Source of the DNA: Maritimibacter sp. | Lineage (GTDB): Bacteria; Pseudomonadota; Alphaproteobacteria; Rhodobacterales; Rhodobacteraceae | Length of the DNA: 64,000 bases | Assembly (NCBI GenBank): GCA_002695005.1 | Contig: NZNT01000029.1 | Span: 372,001-436,000, forward strand | Direction: 5' to 3' | The notes under the pieces: generated by a model | Seen by the model: only the letters and a program-made list of their open reading frames with translations | The model's database searches: none | Told to the model about the DNA's origin: nothing | Program-made: the position numbers and the translations under genes | Part shown: positions 53,782 to 62,321 of the stretch, piece after piece | How the letters are laid out: every line of letters starts with the position of its first letter | How positions within the stretch are numbered: the first letter of the stretch is position 1

Positions 53782-54760
53782 GCAGCTGCTTTTCGCGATG
53801 GAGGTCACGCTGAACGGCCTCATGGCCGGGGTGCTCTATGCGCTCGTGGCGCTGGGCTTCGTCCTCATCTTCAAGGCGTCGGGCATCTTCAACTATGCGC
53901 AGGGCGTCATGGCGCTGTTCGCCGCGTTGACGCTGGTGGGCATCCAGGACGGGCAGGTTCCGTTCAGCCACCTCATAAACGCGATCTTCGGGACCGACGT
54001 GCATCACTTCGGCTGGCACGTTCCCGCGATCTTCGCGATCCTGCTGACCGCCGCCGTCATGGTTCTGTTCGCCTGGATCGTCGAGCGATACGTCCTGCGC
54101 CACCTTGTGAACCAGCCGGGCATCATCCTGTTCATGGCGACCATCGGGCTCGCCTATTTCATGGAAGGCTTCGGCGACATGATGTGGGGGTCCGACATCA
54201 AGAAGCTCGACGTCGGTCTGCCCCAAGGGATCAACTTCGCCATCGACGACACCACGTTCGAGTGGTTCGGCTACGGCTTCTTCATCGACAACCTCGACAT
54301 TTCGGCGACCATCGTGGCCGTGATCCTCGTCGTCGCGCTGACGGTGTTCTCGCAATACTCCAAGCAGGGCCGGGCGCTGCGCGCCGTGGCCGACGATCAC
54401 CAGGCCGCGCTGTCGGTCGGGATTTCGCTGCGCTTCATCTGGGTGCTGGTCTGGTCCATCGCGGGCTTCGTCGCGCTCGTGGCCGGGATCATGTGGGGGT
54501 CCAAGTCGGGCGTCCAGTTCTCGCTCTCGCTCATCGCGCTCAAGGCGCTGCCGGTCCTCATGCTGGGCGGCTTCACCTCGATCCCCGGCGCCATCGTCGG
54601 CGGGCTGATCATCGGTGTGGGCGAAAAACTGTTCGAGTTCACCATCGGCCCGCTCGTCGGCGGCGCCACGGAGAACTGGTTCGCCTATGTGCTCGCCCTC
54701 ATCTTCCTCGTCTTCCGGCCGCAGGGCCTGTTCGGCGAGAAGATCATCGAGAGGGTGTGA
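53774..54760 (+). CDS. livH: Branched-chain amino acid-type ABC transporter permease LivH
   Basis: The product has 328 residues, mostly hydrophobic with about eight membrane helices. The family signatures are GVLYALVALGFVLIFKASGIFNYAQGVMALFA near the N-terminus and LKALPVLMLGGFTSIPGAIVGGLIIGVGEKLFE near the C-terminus, with GRALRAVADDHQAALSVGI as the cytoplasmic coupling loop. It forms the membrane channel with LivM. It is preceded by GGGGGAGGCGACCC, a strong ribosome site, and followed by a small membrane gene. Confidence 0.92.
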   Translation: MPEQLLFAMEVTLNGLMAGVLYALVALGFVLIFKASGIFNYAQGVMALFAALTLVGIQDGQVPFSHLINAIFGTDVHHFGWHVPAIFAILLTAAVMVLFAWIVERYVLRHLVNQPGIILFMATIGLAYFMEGFGDMMWGSDIKKLDVGLPQGINFAIDDTTFEWFGYGFFIDNLDISATIVAVILVVALTVFSQYSKQGRALRAVADDHQAALSVGISLRFIWVLVWSIAGFVALVAGIMWGSKSGVQFSLSLIALKALPVLMLGGFTSIPGAIVGGLIIGVGEKLFEFTIGPLVGGATENWFAYVLALIFLVFRPQGLFGEKIIERV

Positions 54761-54763
54761 CGC

Positions 54764-55012
54764 ATGACCAAGCTCATCGCCATCGCCAATACCGTCGCGT
54801 GGGCCGGCTTCTGGGCCTTCGGCTACCTCGCCCTGTCGGCCCCGACCGATACGGGGAACCAGGCGCTGATCGCCTCGCTCCTCGCCGCCGTCGGCGCGGG
54901 CGTCGGGCTTGCCTGCTGGTTCCAGCTGGTGCGCCATACGGAAGCGACCGGATACGCCAAGCCCGCCAACCGCGTGCCTGAACATATCAAGACCCAAGGG
55001 GAGAGTGCCTGA
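54764..55012 (+). CDS. Small two-helix membrane protein between livH and livM
   Basis: The product has 82 residues: MTKLIAIANTVAWAGFWAFGYLALSAPTD forms one helix (about 4-26), NQALIASLLAAVGAGVGLACWFQLV a second (about 32-56), then a soluble tail (RHTEATGYAKPANRVPEHIKTQGESA). I do not recognise a named family. Three bases follow the livH stop and its own stop overlaps the livM start by one base, so it is coupled to the transporter and may be an accessory subunit. Confidence 0.8.
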   Translation: MTKLIAIANTVAWAGFWAFGYLALSAPTDTGNQALIASLLAAVGAGVGLACWFQLVRHTEATGYAKPANRVPEHIKTQGESA

Positions 55013-56088
55013 TGCTTTATCGCGAGGCCGGGGATTTCAAGACATCCTACCGGGACGACAGTCAGACCTTTCCGATCAGGTTCGACCGCTTTGCCTACTA
55101 TGTGCTGCTTGCGGTCGCGTTCCTCGTCGTGCCCTTCGTCATCAACGACTACTGGGTCAACGCGGTCCTGATGCCGTTCCTGATCTACGCCATCGCGGCG
55201 CTCGGGCTGAACGTGCTGACGGGCTATGCCGGGCAGGTGAGCCTTGGCACCGGGGGTTTCATGGCCGTGGGGGCCTATGCTTGTTACAAGCTGATGACGG
55301 CGTTCCCGGACGTGAACATCTTTTTCCACGTCATCATCGCGGGCGGGATCACCGCGCTTGTCGGTCTGCTGTTCGGCCTGCCATCCTTGCGCATCAAGGG
55401 CTTCTACCTTGCCGTCGCGACGCTCGCCGCGCAGTTCTTCCTCGTGTGGCTCTTCAACCGCGTGCCGTGGTTTTACAACAACTCCGCCTCGGGCCAGATC
55501 AGCGCGCCGGAGCGCAGCGTGTTCGGAATCAAGGTCACGGGGCCAGAGACCGAGGCCTGGGCGACCTACCTGTTCTGCCTGATCTTCGTCGTCGCCTCGG
55601 CCTGGATCGTGCGCAACCTGACGCGCGGATCGACCGGGCGGCGCTGGATGGCGATCCGCGACATGGACATCGCGGCCGAGATCATCGGGGTGAACCCGCT
55701 GGGCGCAAAACTTTCGGCCTTTGCCGTGTCGTCCTTCTTCGTCGGCATCGCGGGGGCGCTGTTCTTCTCGGTCTATCTCGGCGCGGTCGAGGTGGGTGAG
55801 GCGTTCGGCATCCAGAAATCGTTCCTGGTGCTGTTCATGATCATCATCGGCGGGCTTGGGTCGATCTTCGGCAGCTTCGCGGGCGCGGCTTTCATGGTGC
55901 TGATGCCCGTGCTGCTCAAGAACTCGCTGGTGGGTGGCCTCGGCTGGCCCACGGACCTTGCCGCGCACCTCGAATTCATGATCGTCGGCGGGCTCATCCT
56001 GTTCTTCCTCATCGTGGAGCCCCACGGGCTTGCCGCGCTGTGGAAGGTGGCGAAAGAGAAACTCAGACTCTGGCCCTTCCCGCACTAG
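55012..56088 (+). CDS. livM: Branched-chain amino acid-type ABC transporter permease LivM
   Basis: The product has 358 residues with about ten helices. Signatures are ALGLNVLTGYAGQVSLGTGGFMAVGAYACYKLMT and GRRWMAIRDMDIAAEIIGVNPLGAKLSAFAVSSFFVGIAGALFF, with MIIIGGLGSIFGSFAGAAFMVLMP near the end. It pairs with LivH to make the translocation path. Its start overlaps the preceding small gene's stop. A ribosome site GGGGAGAGTG is present. A 73-base gap separates it from livK. Confidence 0.92.
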   Translation: MLYREAGDFKTSYRDDSQTFPIRFDRFAYYVLLAVAFLVVPFVINDYWVNAVLMPFLIYAIAALGLNVLTGYAGQVSLGTGGFMAVGAYACYKLMTAFPDVNIFFHVIIAGGITALVGLLFGLPSLRIKGFYLAVATLAAQFFLVWLFNRVPWFYNNSASGQISAPERSVFGIKVTGPETEAWATYLFCLIFVVASAWIVRNLTRGSTGRRWMAIRDMDIAAEIIGVNPLGAKLSAFAVSSFFVGIAGALFFSVYLGAVEVGEAFGIQKSFLVLFMIIIGGLGSIFGSFAGAAFMVLMPVLLKNSLVGGLGWPTDLAAHLEFMIVGGLILFFLIVEPHGLAALWKVAKEKLRLWPFPH

Positions 56089-56161
56089 GGACGGGTCCAA
56101 GAAAGACGGGGGGCAACCCCGGGACGGAAACATCGGAACCAACCAAGGGAGGAGACACCCG

Positions 56162-57445
56162 ATGAAAATGAAACTGGCAACACTGGCCCTGGGCGCCGCG
56201 ATCGCGGCCACCCCGGCGCTTGCCGAACTGACCTTCACCGCGCTCAGCTATCGGACCGGACCCTATGCCGCCAACGGCATCCCGTTCGCCGACGGCTATG
56301 AGGATTACTTCACCCTGCTCAACGAGCGGGACGGGGGTATCGGTGGCGAAAAAGTCGAGCTGATCGAATGCGAGACCGGCTATAACACCGAGAAGGGCGT
56401 CGAATGCTACGAGTCGACCAAGGGCCAGGGCGCTCTGGTCTATCAGCCGCTTTCGACCGGCATCACCTACCAGCTGATCCCGAAAGCGACCGCTGACGGC
56501 ATCCCGGTTCACTCGATGGGCTATGGCCGGACCTCGGCCAAGAACGGCGAAGTGTTCAACTGGATCTTCAACTACCCGGCCAACTACTGGGACGGGGCCT
56601 CGGTCGCCATCAAGTACCTGCTGGAGGAGAACGGCGGATCGCTCGAGGGCAAGAAGATCGCGCTCGTCTACCACAACTCCGCTTACGGCAAGGAGCCGAT
56701 CCGCACGCTGGAAGAGCTGTCTGCCAAGCATGGCTATGAGCTCATGACCCTGCCGGTGGATCACCCCGGTCAGGAGCAGAAGTCCCAGTGGCTTCAGATC
56801 CGCCGTGAAAAGCCCGACTACACGCTGATGTGGGGCTGGGGTGTGATGAACCAGGTCGCCATTCAGGAAGCGGTGAACATCCGCTACCCGATGGAGAACT
56901 TCATCGGCATCTGGTGGTCCGGCTCGGAGAACGACGTGCTGCCCGCCGGTGAAGGCGCCGACGGCTACAAGGCGCTGACGTTCCACAACGTGGGCTCCGA
57001 CTATCCGCTGTTCGACGACATCCAGCAGTATGTCGTGGATGCCGGCATGGCTGCCGGTGCCGGCGACCAGATCGGCACCGCGCTCTATAACCGGGGTCTC
57101 TACGCCGCCATGCTTGCCGCCGAAGCGGCCAAGACGGCGCAGGAGATGCACGACACGGCGGCCCTCGCCCCCGCGCAGATGCGTGACGGGATGGAAAACC
57201 TCGTCATGACCGAAGCGAAGATGGCCGATCTCGGCCTGCCGAACTTCGGTCCGGAGTTCGAGGTGTCCTGTCAGAACCACGGTGGCGAAGGCTATGCCGC
57301 CGTCGCGCAGTGGGACGCGAACGCCGAGTCCTGGTCGCTGATCACCGACTATATGCAGTCGGATCAGGACGTGCTTCAGCCGCTCATCGATGAAGATTCC
57401 TCGGCTTATGCCGCGGAAGCCGGCATCGAAGCGGGCTGCATGTAA
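56162..57445 (+). CDS. livK: Periplasmic ligand-binding protein of the liv-type ABC transporter (LivK-like)
   Basis: The product has 427 residues from the ATG at 56162, after GGGAGGAG. Signal peptide MKMKLATLALGAAIAATPALA is followed by ELTFTALSYRTGPYAANGIPFADGYEDYFTLLNERDGGIGGEKVELIECETGYNTEKGVECYE, a type I periplasmic binding fold. It is longer than typical LivJ/K (about 370) and lacks the strict amino-acid-binding pattern, so the ligand may be a non-amino-acid organic acid or aromatic compound. The neighbouring acyl-CoA ligases support that inference. Confidence 0.9.
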   Translation: MKMKLATLALGAAIAATPALAELTFTALSYRTGPYAANGIPFADGYEDYFTLLNERDGGIGGEKVELIECETGYNTEKGVECYESTKGQGALVYQPLSTGITYQLIPKATADGIPVHSMGYGRTSAKNGEVFNWIFNYPANYWDGASVAIKYLLEENGGSLEGKKIALVYHNSAYGKEPIRTLEELSAKHGYELMTLPVDHPGQEQKSQWLQIRREKPDYTLMWGWGVMNQVAIQEAVNIRYPMENFIGIWWSGSENDVLPAGEGADGYKALTFHNVGSDYPLFDDIQQYVVDAGMAAGAGDQIGTALYNRGLYAAMLAAEAAKTAQEMHDTAALAPAQMRDGMENLVMTEAKMADLGLPNFGPEFEVSCQNHGGEGYAAVAQWDANAESWSLITDYMQSDQDVLQPLIDEDSSAYAAEAGIEAGCM

Positions 57446-57453
57446 GCCACAAC

Positions 57454-57481
57454 CCCCGGCCCGCCCTGACGCGGGCCGGGG
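57454..57481 (+). other. Intergenic stem-loop between livK and livF
   Basis: CCCCGGCCCGC (57454-57464), loop CCTGAC, GCGGGCCGGGG (57471-57481) is a perfect 11-bp stem with no T-tract. It sits 9 bases after the livK stop and 27 before livF. In transporter operons such hairpins protect the 3' end of the binding-protein message so that it is more abundant than the downstream genes. Confidence 0.7.
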
Positions 57482-57507
57482 ACCACGACAGACAGACGGA
57501 TTTCGCC

Positions 57508-58335
57508 ATGCTGGACGCCGCCAAGCCCGACACCGAGACGGTCCTCGAGGTCAAGAATATCGAGGTGATCTACAATCACGTCATCCTCGTCCTGAAGGGC
57601 GTGAGCCTGAGCGTGCCCAAGGGCGGCATCACCGCGCTTCTCGGCGGCAACGGCGCGGGCAAGACCACGACGCTCAAGTCGATCTCGAACCTGCTGCGGT
57701 CGGAACGCGGCGAAGTCACCAAGGGGACGGTCGTCTACAAGGGCGAGAAGGTCGAGGGTCTGACCCCCGCCGACCTCGTCTCGAAAGGCGTGATCCAGGT
57801 GATGGAGGGGCGTCACTGCTTCGAACACCTGACCGTCGAAGAGAACCTGCTCACCGGGGCCTATACCCGCAAGGCGAGCCGGGGCGACATCGACGCCGAA
57901 TTGCAGAAAGTCTATGACTATTTCCCCCGCCTCAAGGAACGCCGCAAGTCGCAGGCGGGCTATACCTCGGGCGGTGAGCAGCAGATGATCGCCATTGGCC
58001 GCGCGCTCATGTCCCGGCCCGAGACGATCCTGCTCGACGAACCCTCGATGGGTCTCGCCCCGCAGCTCGTGGAGCAGATTTTCGAGATCGTGAAATCGCT
58101 TAACGAGAAGGAGGGCTATACCTTCCTGCTCGCCGAGCAGAACACCAACGTCGCGCTGCGCTATGCGCATTACGGCTATATCCTCGAATCCGGTCGGATC
58201 GTGATGGACGGCCCCGCTGCGGACCTGCGCGAGAACCCGGACGTCAAGGAATTCTACCTCGGCATGTCGGACGACGGACGCAAATCCTTCCGCGACGTGC
58301 GCTCCTACCGCCGCCGGAAACGCTGGCTCGCGTAA
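57508..58335 (+). CDS. livF: Branched-chain amino acid-type ABC transporter ATP-binding protein LivF
   Basis: The product has 275 residues: Walker A GGNGAGKT (46-53), GVIQVMEGRHCFEHLTVEENLLTGAYTR, signature TSGGEQQMIAIGRAL, Walker B ILLDEPSMGLAPQ, and H-loop LLAEQNTNVAL. It is the second ATPase of the Liv system. A longer C-terminal tail (SDDGRKSFRDVRSYRRRKRWLA) is basic. It is the last gene of the liv unit; the next gene is on the opposite strand, so no clear terminator is visible. Confidence 0.92.
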   Translation: MLDAAKPDTETVLEVKNIEVIYNHVILVLKGVSLSVPKGGITALLGGNGAGKTTTLKSISNLLRSERGEVTKGTVVYKGEKVEGLTPADLVSKGVIQVMEGRHCFEHLTVEENLLTGAYTRKASRGDIDAELQKVYDYFPRLKERRKSQAGYTSGGEQQMIAIGRALMSRPETILLDEPSMGLAPQLVEQIFEIVKSLNEKEGYTFLLAEQNTNVALRYAHYGYILESGRIVMDGPAADLRENPDVKEFYLGMSDDGRKSFRDVRSYRRRKRWLA

Positions 58336-58376
58336 TGCCGATCCTCAGCGCGGACATACCCCAAGGTCGGGCCGGA

Positions 58377-59195
58377 TCACGGCTCCGCCATCTCCGACTT
58401 CATCTCGGCGATGCGTGCCAGCGCGTCTTCGCGGGTGTTGCGGATGTTGGGGCGGAACTGCTGGCTCTCGGCCCGCATCCGGATGGTTTCCTCGGCCTCG
58501 GACCCCGGCGCATAGCGCACCGAGCCCATCGACCAGCGTTGGTTGAGCGCCTTGCCGCGCCGCGCATAGGCGACCCAGGCCTCCTCGAAGATCCGGCAGT
58601 TTTCGTAGTTGATGAGAAAGAACCAGCGCAGCCCCGTCTCTTCGACGCGACGCTCGATATGATCGTAGAAGGCGTTGACGTCGGCGGAGTGGTGGAACGT
58701 GAAGTCGTGGAAATCGACGTTCATGATTTCCGCCTCGGGCTCGAACGAGATGCGCTGCGCGAAGTCGTCATCCGTGTAGTCCACGTCATGCACGACCTTC
58801 TTGCGCCGCTTGGACGGAAACTCCGCCACGCGGGCCAGGGCGCTGTCACGGTCGGCGAACAGGTTGGGATCGAAAGCCTCGGTCTTGGCCGTGCGCTCGA
58901 TCTGCCGGCGCGTCTCGTCGCTCATGTCGTAGCGCACGCTGCCCTGCGAATGGCCGAGGTTCAGCGCCTTGCCGCGCTTGTGGTGGGTGTACCACGCCGC
59001 GCTGTCGATCCGGAATTGCGAGTAGTTGATGACGAAGAACCACAGCTCCTCGCCGGTTTCCGCAATGGCCGCCTCGATCGCGTCGTAGAGCGCGTTGATC
59101 TCGCCGGACGTGTCCAGGCTGAGGCCCGACAAGTCGATCTCGGCGACCTGCGCGGCATCGTCGAAACTGACCCGGTGCAAATATCTTTCTGGCAT
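58377..59195 (-). CDS. Unknown protein made of two tandem copies of one domain
   Basis: The product has 272 residues from the ATG at 59195. Units span about residues 4-125 and 143-266, offset by 139. Shared blocks are W(F)FxINYxxxRI, then RGKALN (74-79 and 213-218), GSVRY (85-89 and 224-228), and a C-terminal RDSALARVAEF / REDALARIAEM. The Asp/Glu-rich N-terminal part of each unit (AEIDLSGLSLDTS, NVDFHDFTFHHS) resembles STAS/SpoIIAA-like beta strands. I do not recognise a named family and assign no function. It lies between livF and the convergent-side acyl-CoA ligase, on the opposite strand. Confidence 0.8.
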   Translation of the reverse strand: MPERYLHRVSFDDAAQVAEIDLSGLSLDTSGEINALYDAIEAAIAETGEELWFFVINYSQFRIDSAAWYTHHKRGKALNLGHSQGSVRYDMSDETRRQIERTAKTEAFDPNLFADRDSALARVAEFPSKRRKKVVHDVDYTDDDFAQRISFEPEAEIMNVDFHDFTFHHSADVNAFYDHIERRVEETGLRWFFLINYENCRIFEEAWVAYARRGKALNQRWSMGSVRYAPGSEAEETIRMRAESQQFRPNIRNTREDALARIAEMKSEMAEP

Positions 59196-59331
59196 GTAAG
59201 TTTCTCCCGGATCACTTCGCTTCTTACGCAACGTCAATTATCCGCCGCTGTCTATCGTATACGACGGCATACCAATATTGCGCGAATTGCCGCACGTCTC
59301 TTGTCCCCCGCGAACCGAAAGGGCCTTTGCC

Positions 59332-60552
59332 ATGCCTGACTTCTTCGATGACCTTGAAATCCGCTCCGCAGACGCCCGTGCGGCGGACCTTGCCAAGGCC
59401 CTGCCGGAGCAGGTGGCCCGCGCCAAGGGACTTCCGGGATATGGCGAGAGCCTTGCGGATGTGGACCCGGCCAGCGTGACCAGCATCGAAGCTCTTGCGG
59501 CGCTCCCCGTTCTGCGCAAGTCGGACCTCGGCAAATCGCAGGCGGCCAAGGCGCCTCTGGGGGGCTTTGCAACCCTGCCGACGAGCGGGTTCGCCCACAT
59601 CTTTCAAAGCCCGGGCCCGATCTATGAGCCGGGCGGGGTCGGGCATGACTGGTGGCGCATCGGGCGGTTCCTGCACGCAGCGGGCGTGGGCGCGGGCGAC
59701 ATCGTGCAGAACTGCTTTTCCTATCACCTCACGCCCGCCGGCATGATCTTTGAAAACGGCGCGCGGGCGGTGGGGGCCACCGTCGTTCCCGCCGGGATCG
59801 GCCAGACCGAGCTTCAGGTCCGCGCGGCGGCGGATATCGGCACGACGGCCTATGCGGGCACCCCCGATTTCCTCAAGGTGATCCTCGACAAAGCCGACGA
59901 GATGGGCCTGAAGCTCGCCATTACCAAGGCGACCGTCGGGGGCGGCGCGCTGTTTCCCTCGCTGCGTCAGGAATACGCGGATCGCGGCATCGCCTGTGTT
60001 CAGAACTACGCGACCGCAGACCTCGGCAACATCGCCTATGAGAGCCCGGCGATGGAGGGGATGATCGTGGACGAGGGCGTGATCGTCGAGATCGTGCGCC
60101 CCGGCACCGGCCAGCCCGTATCCCCGGGCGAGGTGGGCGAGGTCGTGGTCACGACGCTCAACCCCGACTACCCGCTCATCCGCTTTGCCACCGGCGACCT
60201 TTCCGCCGTAATGGCCGGGGACAGCCCCTGCGGGCGCACCAACATGCGCATCAAGGGTTGGATGGGCCGCGCCGACCAGACCACCAAGATCAAGGGCATG
60301 TTCGTGCGGCCTGAACAGGTGGCGGATTTCGTCTCCAAACATCCCGAGATCGCGCGCGCCCGTGTCGTCGCCAGCCGTGATGGCGAGGCGGACGTGATGA
60401 CGGTGCAGGTGGAGGCCGAAGGCGGCGATGCCGACGCTTATGGGCGCACCATTTCCGAAGTGCTCAAGCTCAAGGGACGGGTCGAAATCGTGACACCCGG
60501 CCATCTTCCCAACGACGGCAAGGTGATCGAGGACGCGCGCAGCTACGACTGA
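59332..60552 (+). CDS. Phenylacetate--CoA ligase-like (PaaK/COG1541) AMP-dependent ligase
   Basis: The product has 406 residues from the ATG at 59332. The PaaK-type core is visible: LPVLRKSDLGKSQAAKAPLGG, VQNCFSYHLTPAGMIFENGARAVGATVVPAG, LNPDYPLIRFATGDLSAVM, and the C-terminal GRADQTTKIKGMFVRPEQVADF. The Ser/Thr/Gly-rich phosphate loop of usual PaaK proteins is replaced by IFQSPGPIYEPGG. It should activate an aromatic or other acid to a CoA ester if active. It is divergent from the duplicated-domain gene (136 bases between starts) and follows the liv cassette, suggesting a shared transported substrate. Confidence 0.87.
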   Translation: MPDFFDDLEIRSADARAADLAKALPEQVARAKGLPGYGESLADVDPASVTSIEALAALPVLRKSDLGKSQAAKAPLGGFATLPTSGFAHIFQSPGPIYEPGGVGHDWWRIGRFLHAAGVGAGDIVQNCFSYHLTPAGMIFENGARAVGATVVPAGIGQTELQVRAAADIGTTAYAGTPDFLKVILDKADEMGLKLAITKATVGGGALFPSLRQEYADRGIACVQNYATADLGNIAYESPAMEGMIVDEGVIVEIVRPGTGQPVSPGEVGEVVVTTLNPDYPLIRFATGDLSAVMAGDSPCGRTNMRIKGWMGRADQTTKIKGMFVRPEQVADFVSKHPEIARARVVASRDGEADVMTVQVEAEGGDADAYGRTISEVLKLKGRVEIVTPGHLPNDGKVIEDARSYD

Positions 60553-60671
60553 GCGCGGTTGTCAGGCGATAACTCGCCGGAACTTCCCGCCCCGCGACCC
60601 GTTGATATGGGATATCATCGGGGAAGGGCACAGGTATGCGTCAAGTGACACACACGACGCAGGGAGGTTCC

Positions 60672-62321
60672 ATGCGCAAGTCTATCCTATCCAAGACGCT
60701 GGCCACGAGTTTTGCCGTTCTGGCCACCGTTCCACAGATCGCCGCCGCCGATGCGGCGCTGATCGTCGTTCAAAGCGAATATGAAAACCTGCCCGATGTT
60801 TCCGGCGCAGCGCAGGCCGTGACGCTGGCCCAGAAGCTGGAGGACGAAGGGTTCTCGGTCACCTCGTCGCTGGACCAAGAGGCCGCGGACGTGCGCGGCG
60901 CGGTCGAGGATTTCCGTGACGATGCCGAAGGGTCGGACAGGGTTCTGGTCTATCTCGCCGGTCACATGGTCGGCGGGCCGCGTGACAGCTACCTGCTCAC
61001 CCATGAGGCCGAGACGCCCAACGCCGTGTCGGTCGGGGGAGAGGCGCTGGCCATCGGCCCGATCCTCGACGTGCTGGCGCAGTATCAGGGGCAATCGGTG
61101 CTCCTCACCGCCCCGGCGGGTGACGAGGTGGCGGGCACCGGACTGTCCGACGACCTCGACATCGAAGCGCCGCAGGGCGTGACGATCCTGTCCGGCCCCG
61201 TGGACCGCGTGATCCGCGTGGCCAACGAGGTGCTGCTGGTGCCCGGCCTGCCGCTGGGCGTCGGGCTTGAGGACGGCCCCGGCGGCGTGACCGCGCGCGG
61301 GTTCGTCTCGGACGTGGTGCCGTTCCTGCCGGCCGAAGGCGACGGGCGCGTCGTGATCGAGCGCACCGCGCAATCGCCGGATGAAGCATTCTGGGTGGTC
61401 GCGCAGACGATGGACACCGATGAGGGCCTTGAGCTTTACCTCGAATACTTCCCGGACGGCACGCACGCCAACGAGGCGCGCGCGGCCCTGACCGAGAGCG
61501 AAGAGACGCAGGCCAATGCGGACGCGCGGGCGGAGGACGCGCTTGACCTGAACCGCGCCGCACGGCGGCAGGTGCAGCGCAACCTCGCCCTGCTGGACCA
61601 CGACCCGCGCGGGATCGACGGGATCTTTGGCCCCGCGACCCGGTCGGCTATCCGGTCCTATCAGTCCGCCAACGGGTTCGCCGTCACCGGCTACCTCACG
61701 CGCGAGATGCTGGCCGAGATGACCCAGCGGGCCGATGCGCGGGCCGCTGAGCTTGAACGCGAAGCCGCCGAGCGGCAGGCCCGGCAGGAGCGCGAGGATC
61801 GCCGCTACTGGAACCAGATCGGGCAAGGGCAGGACGAGGCGGGGCTGCGTGCCTATCTCGACCGTTATCCCGATGGCCTGTTCGCGGATGTGGCGCGTGA
61901 GCGGCTTGATGATATCGAAGCGGACAAACGCAGCCGGGCCGAGGCCGAGGAGCGCGAGTTCTGGGATCGGGTGCGCAATTCCGACCAGCCGCGCAGCTAT
62001 CGCACATATCTCGACCGCTACCCCAACGGCATTTTCGCGCAGGAAGCCCGCGCGCGGCTGGGTGAGTTCAACAACCAGGAAGACCGGGAACCGGAGCTGA
62101 CGGCGGCGGAACGCGAGGAACAGCAGGTGGCGGGCACCAAGGTCACGCGGCTGTTGGTGGAGACCAAGCTTGCGAGCCTCGACTATAACGTCGGCAAGGT
62201 GGACGGGCTGTTCACACCCGGCACGCGCACCGCGATCCGCCGGTTCCAGAGCAGCCGCAACATCCCGGTGACGGGCTTCGTCACCCAGCAGACGATGGTG
62301 CGCCTGCTCGCGGCGTTCTAG
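60672..62321 (+). CDS. Caspase-like (inactive) protein with two peptidoglycan-binding domains
   Basis: The product has 549 residues from the ATG at 60672, after GGGAGGTTCC, with a signal peptide (MRKSILSKTLATSFAVLATVPQIAAADA). Residues about 32-200 resemble the bacterial caspase/metacaspase fold: ALIVVQSEYENLPDVSGAAQAVTLAQKLEDEGF and VLVYLAGHM keep the His. The catalytic-Cys segment reads VLLTAPAGDE instead of VLLDACRD, so Cys is Pro. Three YLxRYPDGxFAxEARxRL repeats (about residues 260, 400 and 450) and two PG_binding_1 domains follow (about 305-355 and 495-549, IDGIFGPATRSAIRSYQ and VDGLFTPGTRTAIRRFQ). It is probably a periplasmic wall-associated protein without protease activity. Confidence 0.85.
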   Translation: MRKSILSKTLATSFAVLATVPQIAAADAALIVVQSEYENLPDVSGAAQAVTLAQKLEDEGFSVTSSLDQEAADVRGAVEDFRDDAEGSDRVLVYLAGHMVGGPRDSYLLTHEAETPNAVSVGGEALAIGPILDVLAQYQGQSVLLTAPAGDEVAGTGLSDDLDIEAPQGVTILSGPVDRVIRVANEVLLVPGLPLGVGLEDGPGGVTARGFVSDVVPFLPAEGDGRVVIERTAQSPDEAFWVVAQTMDTDEGLELYLEYFPDGTHANEARAALTESEETQANADARAEDALDLNRAARRQVQRNLALLDHDPRGIDGIFGPATRSAIRSYQSANGFAVTGYLTREMLAEMTQRADARAAELEREAAERQARQEREDRRYWNQIGQGQDEAGLRAYLDRYPDGLFADVARERLDDIEADKRSRAEAEEREFWDRVRNSDQPRSYRTYLDRYPNGIFAQEARARLGEFNNQEDREPELTAAEREEQQVAGTKVTRLLVETKLASLDYNVGKVDGLFTPGTRTAIRRFQSSRNIPVTGFVTQQTMVRLLAAF

